Below are positions 49,791 through 61,487 of a stretch of 64,000 bases of DNA, piece after piece. The notes under the pieces were generated by a model. It did no database searches. It saw only the letters and a program-made list of their open reading frames with translations, and had not been told where the DNA came from. Each line of letters begins with the position of its first letter. Positions within the stretch are counted from its first letter, which is position 1. A program made the translations under genes and the position numbers. This stretch comes from Brachypodius melanocephalos (Eukaryota; Chordata; Aves; Passeriformes; Pycnonotidae): NCBI GenBank assembly GCA_013398615.1, contig VZSR01000520.1, forward strand, positions 30,729,605 through 30,793,604. Direction: 5' to 3'.

Positions 49791-50157
49791 AAAAAGGAGA
49801 AAGGTTTAATTCTGAATCACAGTGAAGGAAGCTTTTGTTTTTTGTATATTTAGATGGTGGTGAGCACCTGGACTGTTCAGGGTAGGCCCACTTAAAGATG
49901 TTTTTGTGTTATTATGAAAATAGATATAATAACCTTTTGATCTTTGCAGCTTCAAAAGAAATAATAAGATGTTCATTAGTCAATTGAATTTAGCAGCATT
50001 TTATCTGTGGGAGGACTGCCTTTGAGAAAATTCCTCTGAGTATTTAGTTTTAAATAATCCATGCAGCTTGCCTACAGTAAGTGTGAATGAAAAATGCCAT
50101 AAATTCAGTAAAAACACTCTTGTAATAAAGAAGTCCTTAAATAGAACTCAAGCTGAT
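49791..50157. other. Unique AT-rich DNA
   Basis: No element or gene recognised between the CR1 and the following A/C-rich tract. Confidence 0.5.
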
Positions 50158-50271
50158 AAAAAAGGGCAAAAAACCCAACAGAAAAACCCTCCGCAAAACC
50201 CAGATTTATCAAAACCCACCACCACCACCATCAAAATAAAAAAAACCCACCAAAAAAGTCAAAATCCCAAA
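50158..50271 (+). repeat. A/C-rich low-complexity tract with a short (CAC)n
   Basis: Runs of A separated by CCC groups, a short (CAC)n at about 50216-50230, then more A-rich bases, with few T or G. It is of the same type as the tracts at 2393 and 3093. The open frame through it is rich in Lys, Asn, Pro and Thr only because of this composition. Confidence 0.8.
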
Positions 50272-53200
50272 TCTTTCTGAATTGAGTGTTCCCATCACAA
50301 TGGCCCTTTAATAGCAATCATTTGTTGAATGCTGGGCAGATTGGTAACTTCCTTCTGGGAATTGATTGAAATAACACTGAAGCTCATCAGCAATCAGATT
50401 TCTCATCTTCTATTCAGGACTTTTGGCTATGTCAAGAGGGCTCTAGCAGAGTGACCCTGAAACAGCCCTCTACAAATTGCATGTCTTTATAAACTGGCTA
50501 TGCTCTGAATGGAGTAGATTGAATTGCTGGAAGTGGCCCACATCATCCAGTCAGCTTCAGAAAGGCAATGTCCTTGGTGTGCCTGGAAAATCTTGACTTG
50601 CCTATAACCCACCAGTTTTCTGGAGTAACCTTTACAATGCACTTTTACAGCACCATTTCTAAAAAAAGCAGAGTGTCTGTCATGTTCTGCTTTATTTAGA
50701 AGTCAAGATATCCTTCAAGGCTCATATCTTTGAAATTATTTCAACATGGATGTGAGATAAGCATCTAAATGCTTGTGAAGATCTGGGTTTTATGTTTGTT
50801 TTAAGGTTAACCTCACCTATTGAGCTCTCTAAAATCTGCTAACCAAAATTTGAGCCCAAAAATAATTTTTAAGGTCCTAGTAGTAAGTAAGAAGGTTTGG
50901 TACTGGAAACTGAATAGATACTTAGATATACTGTACATTTTCATGTTCAAGAACAGAAAATTGATAAATGAGAGAATGCAAAATGTCAGTAACTACCTTA
51001 TTCTTTTCCAAATTCTAATAAATATACATTAAAAATTTTAGTCCTGCAAAAATTTCAGTTAGTGACTAAAACCATTCTACTGACATATGGAAAAATCAGA
51101 CAAATAACTCTTGTCTAAATACAATATTTTCAAAGCATTTAGGTTTTCTAGAAGTTTTATGCTCTTTTTATTATACTGAACATACTGCAGAAGAACACAT
51201 AGCATTTAAATTCTGTGGCAAAATCAAAATTTAAATTATGCCTTCACTTATGGCCATCAAAATGAAGAGGATACACAGGTTACGTAAGTGAAAAACCTAA
51301 ACAACGTTTTGTAGTGACTGGGCTATGTTAAAGTACAGTAATGGATGTTACAGAATGACCAGATTTGCATGGGAAAGAGGTGTTGAGACCCCAGAGATGA
51401 CTGCATTAAAAAACCCCAGTCCTGACACAGATTTTCTCCCATTTGACTACTTTTCGATACTTTTATGAGAGAAGTTAAACAGAATCAGGTCCTTATGACA
51501 ATATATCATGCTGGAGGGACAAGTGTTTGGTTAGGATTGGGGGCTAAATAATTCCACTGAAAAGGGGTTAGAAGCACTAGGAAAGAGAAGGAGCCTTTGT
51601 TTCAGTCATTCCCCAGTTCGGCACCTACACATGGTGATGATACAGAACATGTAGAGCTTTTTAAGGACTAAGGAGGGATTTTGTTCTGAAGAGAACTCTG
51701 GAGGTATTACATCCTGAGGAACATCTGTAAAATGTACAATTGCCTACAGATCTCACAGGAAAAGCTACCTGCAATGCATTATTCAGGACTGTAGATAGGG
51801 GAAACTCTTCAGGCAAAAGCTTTTCTCAGTGAAAAATGCATCTGCCCAAAACAATTCACAAATTCATTTTGAATTTTTCATAGTGTTTAAGCTAGAAAAA
51901 TGGAAGGAAAACAAGAAAAATGCTAGGAGCTTCCACTTACCATTTCAATATGATGTTTCAATTCCAATTGTACTTCAGTTTAATAAGGAGAACAAAGTAT
52001 CTATTTGCAAAAGAAATATAAAAAGCTCAGACTAAACCATATACACTTAAGAAAACCCACAATTCTTTTCAACATTTTACTTCAAGAATATTCCTGCATG
52101 AAAAAGAGTGAAGACAAATTGTTCGACAGAAAACTGAAATTATTTCAAATTTGCTGTTTCCTTTTCAATTTGAAATGTGATTACTCACCCAACTGTATTT
52201 AGGCCTGTGTTTAAAGACACAGAGTAAGTGTAATATAAACTTTTCTACTCACACCATAAGGTCATTGTAACACACTTCTTTTTAAGATGAAAAGTATTTA
52301 ACTCCCAAAGACTTGATTAAAAAGTCCATTTCTGAACTCTTCCATTACATTCAGAACTTGCATGTGATGATCTGAATAACTACGAGCTCAGACCTGCCTA
52401 CTGCACAGTTGCTAGTTATTTACAATAAAATCAGTCCCATTAATTTGTTAATGAATTGATATTGACTTTACATTTTGTGAGCTGGCAATGTTTCAAAAGT
52501 CATTGTTATCTCATTTCCAAAATGAACATCAATGAGTTTCCCTTACTGCATAAAATGCAAAAATCAATTTAAAAAATCTAATTGGTTTAATAGCACCTGG
52601 TTTCAAAATATGCTGATGGCACCACATCAAAAATGTCACTCACCAATTAGAGTTGGAAGGGGGATGATTGTCTCTGCTTACTAATATGTTGTGAATTGAA
52701 TAATGGTAAATAAAAATCTGGGAACAGATTACAAGAAAATAATAATTTAAATAATCTTAATTAGTACATTTAATCCTTGATTTTCTAAAATGTGTTATAC
52801 AGGACAGTTCTCAGTTACATTGGCTATAATTTGGACTAAATCCACCCATAAGCAGCCACATAAAAATGGCCTATTGTTCAGATTTATAGATTTCCAGATG
52901 GAAGTGGAGTTTGGCTTACTTTGTAAAACTCTAATAGTAATTTCTATAATTTCTGACATCGAGATGGTCTTAGAATCCAGGGAAATATGGCAAAGCACAT
53001 AACAAAAATGCTATGAACCTGAAGGAACAATCCATGAAAGATTAACAGGAACCAACATTGATGTTATTACAGTGGGAAAAACGGTGTTCACTTGCTAAAA
53101 TTTTCGGTCTCAGAAGGCTTAGTAGAAGAAGGATGTAGTGGATGTTTCAAATAGAAATTGGGTCATCATTTTTATTTGAGTAAACCTAGCAGTGGGAAAA

Positions 53201-56200
53201 TAAACAAGAAATATCAGGTGAAATTTTGTAAATTGGAACTTGTATATGTGTTGAATGCTTTCAAGAGGGAAGTGATGAAAGAGCTGTTCAGTCACTGAGG
53301 ACTAAAAGTGGGCTAAGAAAGAAGCAGAAAATAAGCATATTAACTGTCAGCAGGTTGCCATGGTGGAATTCTGTTCATCTGAGTTTAGAAATATTTGCAA
53401 AACTAAACAAATTCTGGGAAACTTTCAGAAGAATACTGTGATTTTCTTTGCTCCTAAAGATACTACCGAGATTAATATTTTTTATTCATGTAGCCGATTT
53501 GTTTTATATGTGTGGTGCTTTGTTTTACTAGTATCATAAATTCTATATTCTTGCTTTTGGTTGACAAATAGGGCAAGAGAGACTGTGTGCTAAAACCATT
53601 GGAAACCACTGAAATTCTTAGTAGAAATAATATGGACTTTATCGAAGGTTTGGGGTAAGTCTTCTGCATCCCAAAGTAAAACATTTTAATCCCCTGTTCC
53701 TCAGAGCTGCTCAATATTAACTGCTAGCCAAGTAGAAGAGTACCTTCAGCAGTCCACCTTTCTGGAAACTCTGAAGAGTAGCCCAGTCCCTTTCTGTGAG
53801 TGGGAGAGCAGTGCCTTCCCAGGAGCAGACCACAAAACATAATGAAAACATGCTGGGATTGTCTTAAATAAAATGTCAGAATAAATTAAAAGATTTGGAA
53901 CATGCAGATTTTACATGTTTTCACTATACCATTTTGATATTTCTAGTCATCTTTTAACTAGAATGTCAAATAGATCTGAAAATCCTGCACATGGTGTTAA
54001 ACATCTCTGGCAGGGAATATTTTCCAATTAGGTCACATGAGAATAAATCAGGAGAAAATGCCTGGGACTAATCAAAAATTTTCACCCAACTTATCGTTCC
54101 TCTGTTCCTTGTCTCCTGTTAGATCTCCTGCTCATCCCATCCAAGTGACTCTATCTCTTTCATTGTAATTCAGGCATTATATAATATGTTCTTCAAAGAA
54201 AATCTGAGAGAACCATCATCACTCTTCATTTAAGGGTATCTTTAAAATCCTCACCAGTCTCCTTTTATCTTAGTGTCTGGGAGAAAAAAGAGCTGAGGGG
54301 AGTGGGGAGAGAGAGCAGATCTTATCTTCATAGCCATTTTATGTGTCCTTATGATTAAGATAATGAAGAAGTGTTATAAACTTACTTGACAAACTATTTT
54401 GACATTTTCTGCTTGCAGCTGGCTTTTTAAAGTGACTCTTAAGTTCTCACACATAACTTTTTACATTCTTGCATTTTATGTGTGGTAGTTAGTTAAAGGC
54501 TGACAGAGCTTCTGGGTTTAATTCCTCTCTACTTTCTAGCATCATCAGTTCACAAATTTATCAAGACGTGTTATAATCATGGTGAACATAGATCTTTTCC
54601 ATTTGTAAATAGTCAGCTTGAATCTTAACAATAATTTAGAGATGTGAAGGGGAGGCACAGATAGATTAACACCAAAATTGTCCAGAAGCTATTGGTGCCT
54701 AGTTTGTCTTTATATTTATGAAGTCCTGATACTTAATGGGAAAAAGAAGGGGAAGGGAAATTTAGTTCCAATTTCATCCTGCCCATGATAAAAATTTCAG
54801 AAGGGAAATGGAGCTGGTGTTACCTATCACACCTATTGTATCCAGGGATACTCAAGGCTGTATTCTAAACATGGGCTGAATTGTTAAAAATGCTGACATT
54901 TATGAAGTATGTAAATGGATATCTAATTAAGTTGCTACAGCTATCTTGTTAAATACCAATTAAATATATTAACATTTATCACAATTTTAATGTATCAATA
55001 AGAATTTAACTGTACCTTTATTGTCAGTGTAATTCCAAATTAATTACATGGCTAGATGATTTATCTTTTGCATAATTATTCAGCCTTAGTCTATGTTCTC
55101 TTAAACAATCCAACTGTTACAGTATGGATTCTCTACAGCATCTGATCTCTTTCTGTACAATTCTTTATCGAGTCATCTGCTATTAAGACACTAAAATCAA
55201 ATGTAGAAGGGGAGGTGGGGATTTTGCTACCTGAGCTCAACTCTACTGGTATGAAGATACCAATTTACCAAGGATTGGACATAATTCTGTAATGTTGATT
55301 ATTTCTTGTAAACAGTCTAAAATTTTTTTAAGGAATATACATAATAGACAGCTTCAAATGACTGGTAGAGATTCTTTTATGGTAAAAAAAAATCGATTTC
55401 CATACCATCGTACAATAATTCACCTCTTATTCTTTTCATGTCCCTTACATTCATACAAATTAAAACTAAGACCACTGAAATTAGGAGTATCACTTAAACA
55501 GAAAGAGCAAGATAAAAGCAGTTTCTGATAATGTTAATACGATATTTTTACATAACTCAACTGAATGTTCAATCTCAAATAAAATCTTAGGCTGGCTTCA
55601 TTTAGAGCACATAATAGATAAACAAGGACTGAGAAGTACACATGAAGAAATTACATATGGGGCATTGTTAATAAAAATACCAGAGCAAGAGCTTAATAGA
55701 GTATACACCACCAACAGATGAACTCTCTGGATTGTTTTCTTAGTAAGATCCATGCTATGAACAATGTTCAGCAAGCAACTTACAAATGTAAACAATATGT
55801 AGCAAAGTTTTTGTGTTCAAGTAGAATATTCACAAGGTTTGACTTAGGCAGATGCTTAATGCTGCACTGCATCAGATGAGAAAATGAACTCACCAGAGAA
55901 AATATTTTCACTGAAACGAAATACAGTACAGAGAGCAAAGTAGTCTTCAAATTCTGTAAATAATGTATGCCTTAGAAGATTTGCAACAGAGTATTGAAAT
56001 CTTGAGGAGTGGAAAACACCTGTGCTTATACAGGTGTAAAGAGCTCCATGTTTGAGAGTAAGGTCATCATTCTAGTCTCCCTTCTTAGAAAGTTAAGAAA
56101 GAAAAAGTGAACTCTAGGGAATAAGACATTACCTTCTCAGTTAGTTTTTCAAAGTGTTTATTACTCTAGACTAACTTTGACTTAGATTAAACCTGCCCTA

Positions 56201-59200
56201 TGATATTTAAAAATAATTTATTTTGGGTTTTTTTGGGAAAGAGTACCTGCTTTATTCCTGCTTTATGAATCCTAATTGCAGAATAAGTATTTTTATAGGC
56301 TTAGGATTCAACATACATTGTTCAACATCTAAAGTGGAAGGAATTTAATCCTAAATGATTTATTTTGGGAAACACAAGGCAAAACCTCATACTATTTGAT
56401 ATTAGATTAAAAAAAATCAAACAAACCAATCTTTTTTCTTAAATGAAATATTAACTTTGAAAATTGAAAATAATTTTTAATAACCTGAAATGAATCCATC
56501 TCCATTTTATCAAAATCTTTTCCCCATAATAATTGTAAGTTCAGGCTGAATTTTTTTTTTTTTTTATTGCTTACCCAGGTTTACTGGCAAGTATTGAGCA
56601 GTCATATTGAGACTGCATGGATCATTTCACCCATAAAGGAATTACAACTATCCATCCCTTGAGGGGGACACTGCCAGCCACACAGCAGGGCTGCAGTCCT
56701 CATGGAGTTGCAGCTGTCAGATCCATCTTTTGAGCTGTGATGAATCCGAGGAGGAGCTTTGCCTGCTGGACTTGGTGCTTCCTAGTGGTGCCCCCTTCAA
56801 GGAGAGCCTCAGTCTGTGCCATACCTGCAGGCATGAAATGCACCAAAGCACGTAAAAATGAAAGAAGCAGTTCCATGATAACTAATTATTCTACTCTATG
56901 AGCACCTGAAATTCAGCTTTTCCCTGCTAACAAGGTAAGGAAAATAACTCTACATTCGTGCCTTCACTTACCTGGAGTTTATTAATGTAGTAGAGTGTAT
57001 TGATGGCTATAGGATTCAGAATAAATAAACTGGATAGAAAAATCATTGTGTGATGTCCTTTTTCTGAATATCGGTTTGGATTCTAAGCACTGCAGTAAAT
57101 TATCCTTAATTTTCAACTCAGAGCATCTCTGAAAATAGCAGAAATGTGGGACATCATTGTCTTTTGTCTTTATATTGCTAAGTGATGAGATTGTGGTAGC
57201 TGACCTAATTGAATTTGACATTAGAAGTTGATTCACCTTTTTAAAAGCATTTTTACATATTGAATTTTGGCCTCTGAGGAATAGAAAACAATCAAAAATA
57301 AATTGGGAAAAATTGAAAAAAGAAACTAAATCAGAAAACAGAGAGACACATGAATACATGAATAGCCCCGTTCATCTGCACAGCACCTTTTAATGAAATG
57401 TGTATGTATAGGATAATAAATGGATTTGGATTTCAACATATACCTGCAGCAGGCCGTTTACCAGAGCTATGGACTCAGGAGTATAAGTTTTTCAGAAGTT
57501 TGTAAGATGTCAGTTCTTTCCCTGCAGGTGGAGTGTGTTTGTCATTCCAGGATGATCCTGCTTTGTGTGCTACATGGGTGCAGGCTCTCTGGAGCTGCTC
57601 TGCATGCTGCTTGACTGCACCATTTTACTGGGTATTCATGCAAATGAGTAAAACAGTTTTGAATTTTCTGATGAACAACATTTGGATGGGTAAATGGTAA
57701 ATGTTAGATATAACCAGGTAGAATGGGAATAATCTAGACTACAAACACTGCTGCATCACAGGACAAATTACCTACTGCTACATTAGGCACTGATCATGGT
57801 TTAGGGCCACAACTTTAGTCCCAGTGAAAATCTGCATTAATTGTATGTATGATTGGGCTGCTTAATGGTGCACATACTATTTATTTTCAGTTTCTCTGTG
57901 ATATAAGTGTCTGGAACGTATGTCTGGGATAGAGACAGCTGACTGTTCACTCATCATGCTTCTTGGTACTTATTATTTACATGCCTATATATATATGAAC
58001 TTTTAAAAGAGATTCCAAAGTCATGTTGAAAATGAAACCACAGGAATAAAGGAAATGTGATGTGGTTCCTTTACATGGAGTAACAGTTGAATGGATATCA
58101 GGCATATGTATTGTGAAACAGAGACTACTTTTGTGTTTGGAGGTTGGCTGAACTGAATTCTGGTGTAAATCATCACCAGGCACAAGCTCCAAAGGAGATG
58201 ATTTTGGTTGTCTCCTAGGCAAGAAGGTTCCAAAACACTAAGAAGGAGATAAACAGGACAAACCCCAAAGTATCGCAGATTATTTTCAAACTATGAAAAC
58301 ACAAGCATGCACACAAAAATTCAACAGACACCCACCCACACCCCCGCATCTGTTGGCATTAACAGACATGCACAATTATATACAGAGACTCATTAAAAAA
58401 CCTAGAAATAGTTACAAAACTGTACCTATACACCTAACAGAAAAATTCTGACTGCATCCCTCACTCTCAAGCATTTCAGAGAACTGGGTCTCAGTGGAAC
58501 AGGATGTCCAAAACCAAGGTGAATTTCTGGGGACTAGTAAGAACAAATTTGTCTACAATTAGACTCTATTAATCCCAGAACCATACATGCAAACTGTCTT
58601 ACCAGTAGTCAAGGGAAACATTTCATTTACCTCCTGCACTATAACTAACATCTCTTTTCCGTCCTGGTGTTGCAGTCTGTCCTCCTGTCTCCTTCTGAGT
58701 GGAGTTATTCTCATTAAAGGATACACCTTCTTCCTCATCCTGAATCAAAAGCTGTTGACAGTCTAAGTTCCCCAGCTTTGCTTTTTTCTGCTGTCACCAG
58801 TTTATATACATCAAATAATTGAACAAGCAACACTTATAAAGTAAAAAAAGTTCTCAAAAATATTAATAATTAGGGAAATAAAAACTTATATAATGAAAAA
58901 GCATAAAGGAAAAGTTAACAGATTTGTGCAGAGCTATGGTCAAAGTAATATGTAAATCCTCAATGGACAAATTTTATAATTAATATAATTTTATAATTTA
59001 GTGTGAAACTTTGAAATTACCAAAGGCATATTGCTTGTCCATATATGAAATATATAATCATATATTAAAAACAGTGAAGAGAAAATTCTAGATAAATCTG
59101 TCCCAGAGAGGAGCAAAGATAATTTACAAAGACGTAATGACTGCTGAGAACCTGACTGAGTGACTGTGCTATATCATATGTTTTTGGCATCAGAAAAGCC

Positions 59201-59749
59201 AGTAGAGTTCCTTTGAGAAACAGAGCAGAAAATAGCTTGGGGAGTGTCAAACGTACACCACAAACCTTCAGATCTCTGGTGGGCAATCTTGCCTCTAAAG
59301 AGGAGTGTTTGTTCCCCGCAGTGTAATCTCAGTGCCTAACCATGGAGATGAGTTTTCCTGTTTCTTTGCTTTGACCATAGCCATATGCATATGACACTTT
59401 TTGTCTGTGACATTTTCATTAATTTGTCCTTGCTGTGCTGACACCCAATCTAATTCCAAAGTATTGAAGCAGCCTCAATGGATTAGTCACAGGCTTACAT
59501 TTTAGGAAAAAAATATTTTAATACACTAGTGGGTTGAACATGAACAAGAAATTTATCCATAATCTGAAAGGATAACAATTCCACGCAAATAAACAAAAGA
59601 AAACTGACAGCAGCACAAGAAGCAGAATAATTAGATAGAACTACACTGAGTGCCTATGTTGATTCTGATCTATCTCTGCTCAGATCAATGTAAGTACACT
59701 GTTGTAATTATTCATTTTTGCCAAACTGAGTTCAGTCTTCTGTATTCAG
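50272..59749. other. Unique AT-rich DNA, no gene seen
   Basis: A 9.5-kb stretch, the longest without a recognised transposon. A GC-richer patch at about 56640-56850 is reported separately. A T15 run is at 56551-56565. AT-rich near-palindromic repeats ('ataattttataatt') lie around 58972-59001. Open frames of up to 125 codons (56982-57359, -) have no recognised family. Confidence 0.5.
56640..56850. other. GC-richer patch in AT-rich surroundings
   Basis: About 200 bp with a higher GC share, starting after a T15 run and a polypyrimidine stretch. On the minus strand a 'cctgcag' followed directly by an ATG-opened 43-codon frame is present, and on the plus strand no long frame exists. It could be a small exon, an old repeat piece or a conserved non-coding element. 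I cannot tell which. Confidence 0.25.
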
Positions 59750-59806
59750 TTTTTGTTTTTGTTTGGTTTTGTTTGGTTCTGTATTTTGTTTGTTTGTTTG
59801 TTTTTA
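59750..59806 (+). repeat. T/G-rich tract, (TTTG)n
   Basis: TTTTG and TTTG units, ending in four clean tttg repeats near 59787-59804. It is the reverse-complement type of the A/C-rich tracts elsewhere in the window. The hydrophobic Phe/Val/Leu/Cys-rich peptide it encodes is an artefact of the repeat. Confidence 0.85.
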
Positions 59807-60703
59807 CAAAAGAGGTTTCTAAAATAAGACTAGTAGCAAGAAAAGAGAAGTAACCCAAAGGTATGGTATACAGTTGATAAGAAGGCAGTGAGGTAATGAG
59901 ACTCATTAGTGGGGTCTGGAACACTGACCATGTGGCAGGGTGTGCATAGAGCACTAACTAATTCAACCAATTGCTATATCCTCAGATTTTCTAGGAAGAG
60001 TCTTTTTGATACCTGTAAATAAATCCTGTGCTGGGATCTGGACAGGCTTCCCTAGGAAGTTTATAGCCACACTTGCAATTTAGACAGATGAGGACAATCA
60101 ACACAAACAACAACAGAAGCAGAAGGTAATCTGTGTAATAGCACTGAATACCTGAAAACAAGGTATTTTGGCTCCAAACTATTGAGCAGATTGCATTATG
60201 TACCTGAGGTACAATTGATATTTTCATGCTAAAACAATAAAAGTACATTATCTCCTCAGGAACATATGATTTTTAATGGCTGTAGTCATGTGACTGGAGA
60301 AAAGGGATTTTTACTGCCAGAAGGGCACATAAAATTCATAATAAAGAGAAAGAAAATGTTTTTTTTTTTAAAAAAAAAAAAGAACAGAAAATTCAGTCTG
60401 TGAATGGAAGGATGAAATATTTAATGGTAGGATGAGGAGAGACAAGAGCAGAATTGGGGTTAGAATAAACCCTGGGTCTTGCAGAGCAGTAGAAAGCATA
60501 ATTTGAAAAGCAATGTTTTATGTGAAGTTTGAAGTTCTATGTGCTGACAAACAATATGAGCTTTTCTGGCTCTAGTATGTCAGCCTTGAAACCTTTCAAG
60601 ATTTTGAATCTATCCATTTTAAACCAAAGTCACTCCTTCTTCCTCCATTCCTCCAGACCCTGGCTTCCGGCTTCCTCAGACCATACTGGTTGCATATATA
60701 TAT
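59807..60703. other. Unique AT-rich DNA
   Basis: No element recognised. At 60359-60381 a T11 run directly abuts an A12 run, forming a perfect A-T palindrome that may extrude or cause assembly errors. Confidence 0.5.
60359..60381. repeat. T11-A12 palindromic run
   Basis: Eleven Ts followed at once by twelve As. Self-complementary homopolymer junctions of this kind are prone to slippage and to sequencing error, so the exact length is doubtful. Confidence 0.7.
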
Positions 60704-60811
60704 ACTTTTGTTTGTTTGCTTGTTTTTTTGTTTGTTTGGAGTTTTTTTTTTTTAATTAATTTTTTTGGGGGGTTTGTTGCAGTTGTTGCTGTTTGTTGTT
60801 ATTGTTGTCTG
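60704..60811 (+). repeat. T/G-rich tract, (TTTG)n and (GTT)n, next to CR1
   Basis: After a short (TA)n come tttg repeats, a T12 run, a G6 run and then gttgtt units up to 60810. The tract leads straight into the CR1 copy without a gap, so the CR1 may have inserted into it. Confidence 0.8.
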
Positions 60812-60812
60812 C

Positions 60813-61487
60813 AGAACAAAAGGTTTGGGGGTCCTGGTGGGCAGCAAGTTGTCCGTGAGCCAGCAGAGTGCCCTTCCTAGTGGCCAGGAAGGCCAGTGCC
60901 ATCCTGAGTGCATTAGGAAGAGCATTGCCAGCAGGTCAAGGGAGGTGATCCTGCCCCTCTGCTCAGCCCTGGAGTGCTGTGTCCAGTTCTGGGCTCCTCA
61001 GTACAAGAGAGACTTGGAGCTCCTGGAACAAGTCCAGTGGAGGGCAACAACGATGATTAAGGTCTGGAACACCTAACTTATTGGAAAAGCGTGAGGGTTG
61101 GGCCTCTTTAAACTCAAGAAGAGTCAGCTGAGAGGGAGTCATCAATGTACAAGTGTCTGAAGTGAGGATGTTGAAAAGATGAGGCCAGGACCTCAGTGGT
61201 GCCAAGCACGGACCGAAGAAAGGCAATGGTCACAAACAGAAAATTTGGAGGAAGTTCCATTTGTATATGAGGAAAAACTTCTTTACTTTGAGAGTGACAA
61301 AGTACTGGAACAGGCAACCCAGAGGGAGAATGTGGAGTCTCTGTCTCTGGATATACTCAAAAGTTACCTGGCAGCAATCCTGTGCAACCTGCTTTAGGTG
61401 AGCCTGCTTTAGCAGGGAGGTAGGACTAAACAATCTCCAGCAGTCCCTTACAACCCCAACTGTTGTTTTAGTCTTTGATTCTGTATT
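60813..61487 (+). mobile_element. CR1 LINE with broken ORF2 C-terminus
   Basis: A 675-bp 5'-truncated CR1. The first 265 bases keep one open plus frame (to 61076) that reads as the ORF2 reverse-transcriptase C-terminal region: 'GVLVGSKLSVSQQ', 'SIASRSREVILPLCSALE', 'CVQFWAPQYKRDLELLEQVQ'. A short in-frame deletion after 'SAL' removes a few residues that other CR1 copies have. The frame then stops ('KVWNT', stop). The 3' part carries 'aaaacttctttactttgaga' near 61274, 'actggaacaggcaacccaga' near 61303, 'ctgctttagcagggaggtag' near 61405 and 'caatctccagcagtccctta' near 61431, ending in a decayed octamer 'gattctgtat'. It is non-functional and is a different CR1 subtype from 23992-24756. Confidence 0.93.

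Noticed and set aside
57983..57996. TATA-type promoter or microsatellite at the short tatatatata run
   Set aside because: The run is short, there is no adjacent gene signal, and it is common in AT-rich DNA.
59650..59853. Possible small membrane protein (hydrophobic 67-codon frame)
   Set aside because: The hydrophobic stretch of Phe, Val, Leu and Cys is a translation of the TTTG repeat.
60765..61076. Host protein-coding gene (103-codon frame)
   Set aside because: From residue 20 on it is the CR1 ORF2 C-terminus, with a deletion and a stop. The first 20 residues come from a T/G-rich repeat.
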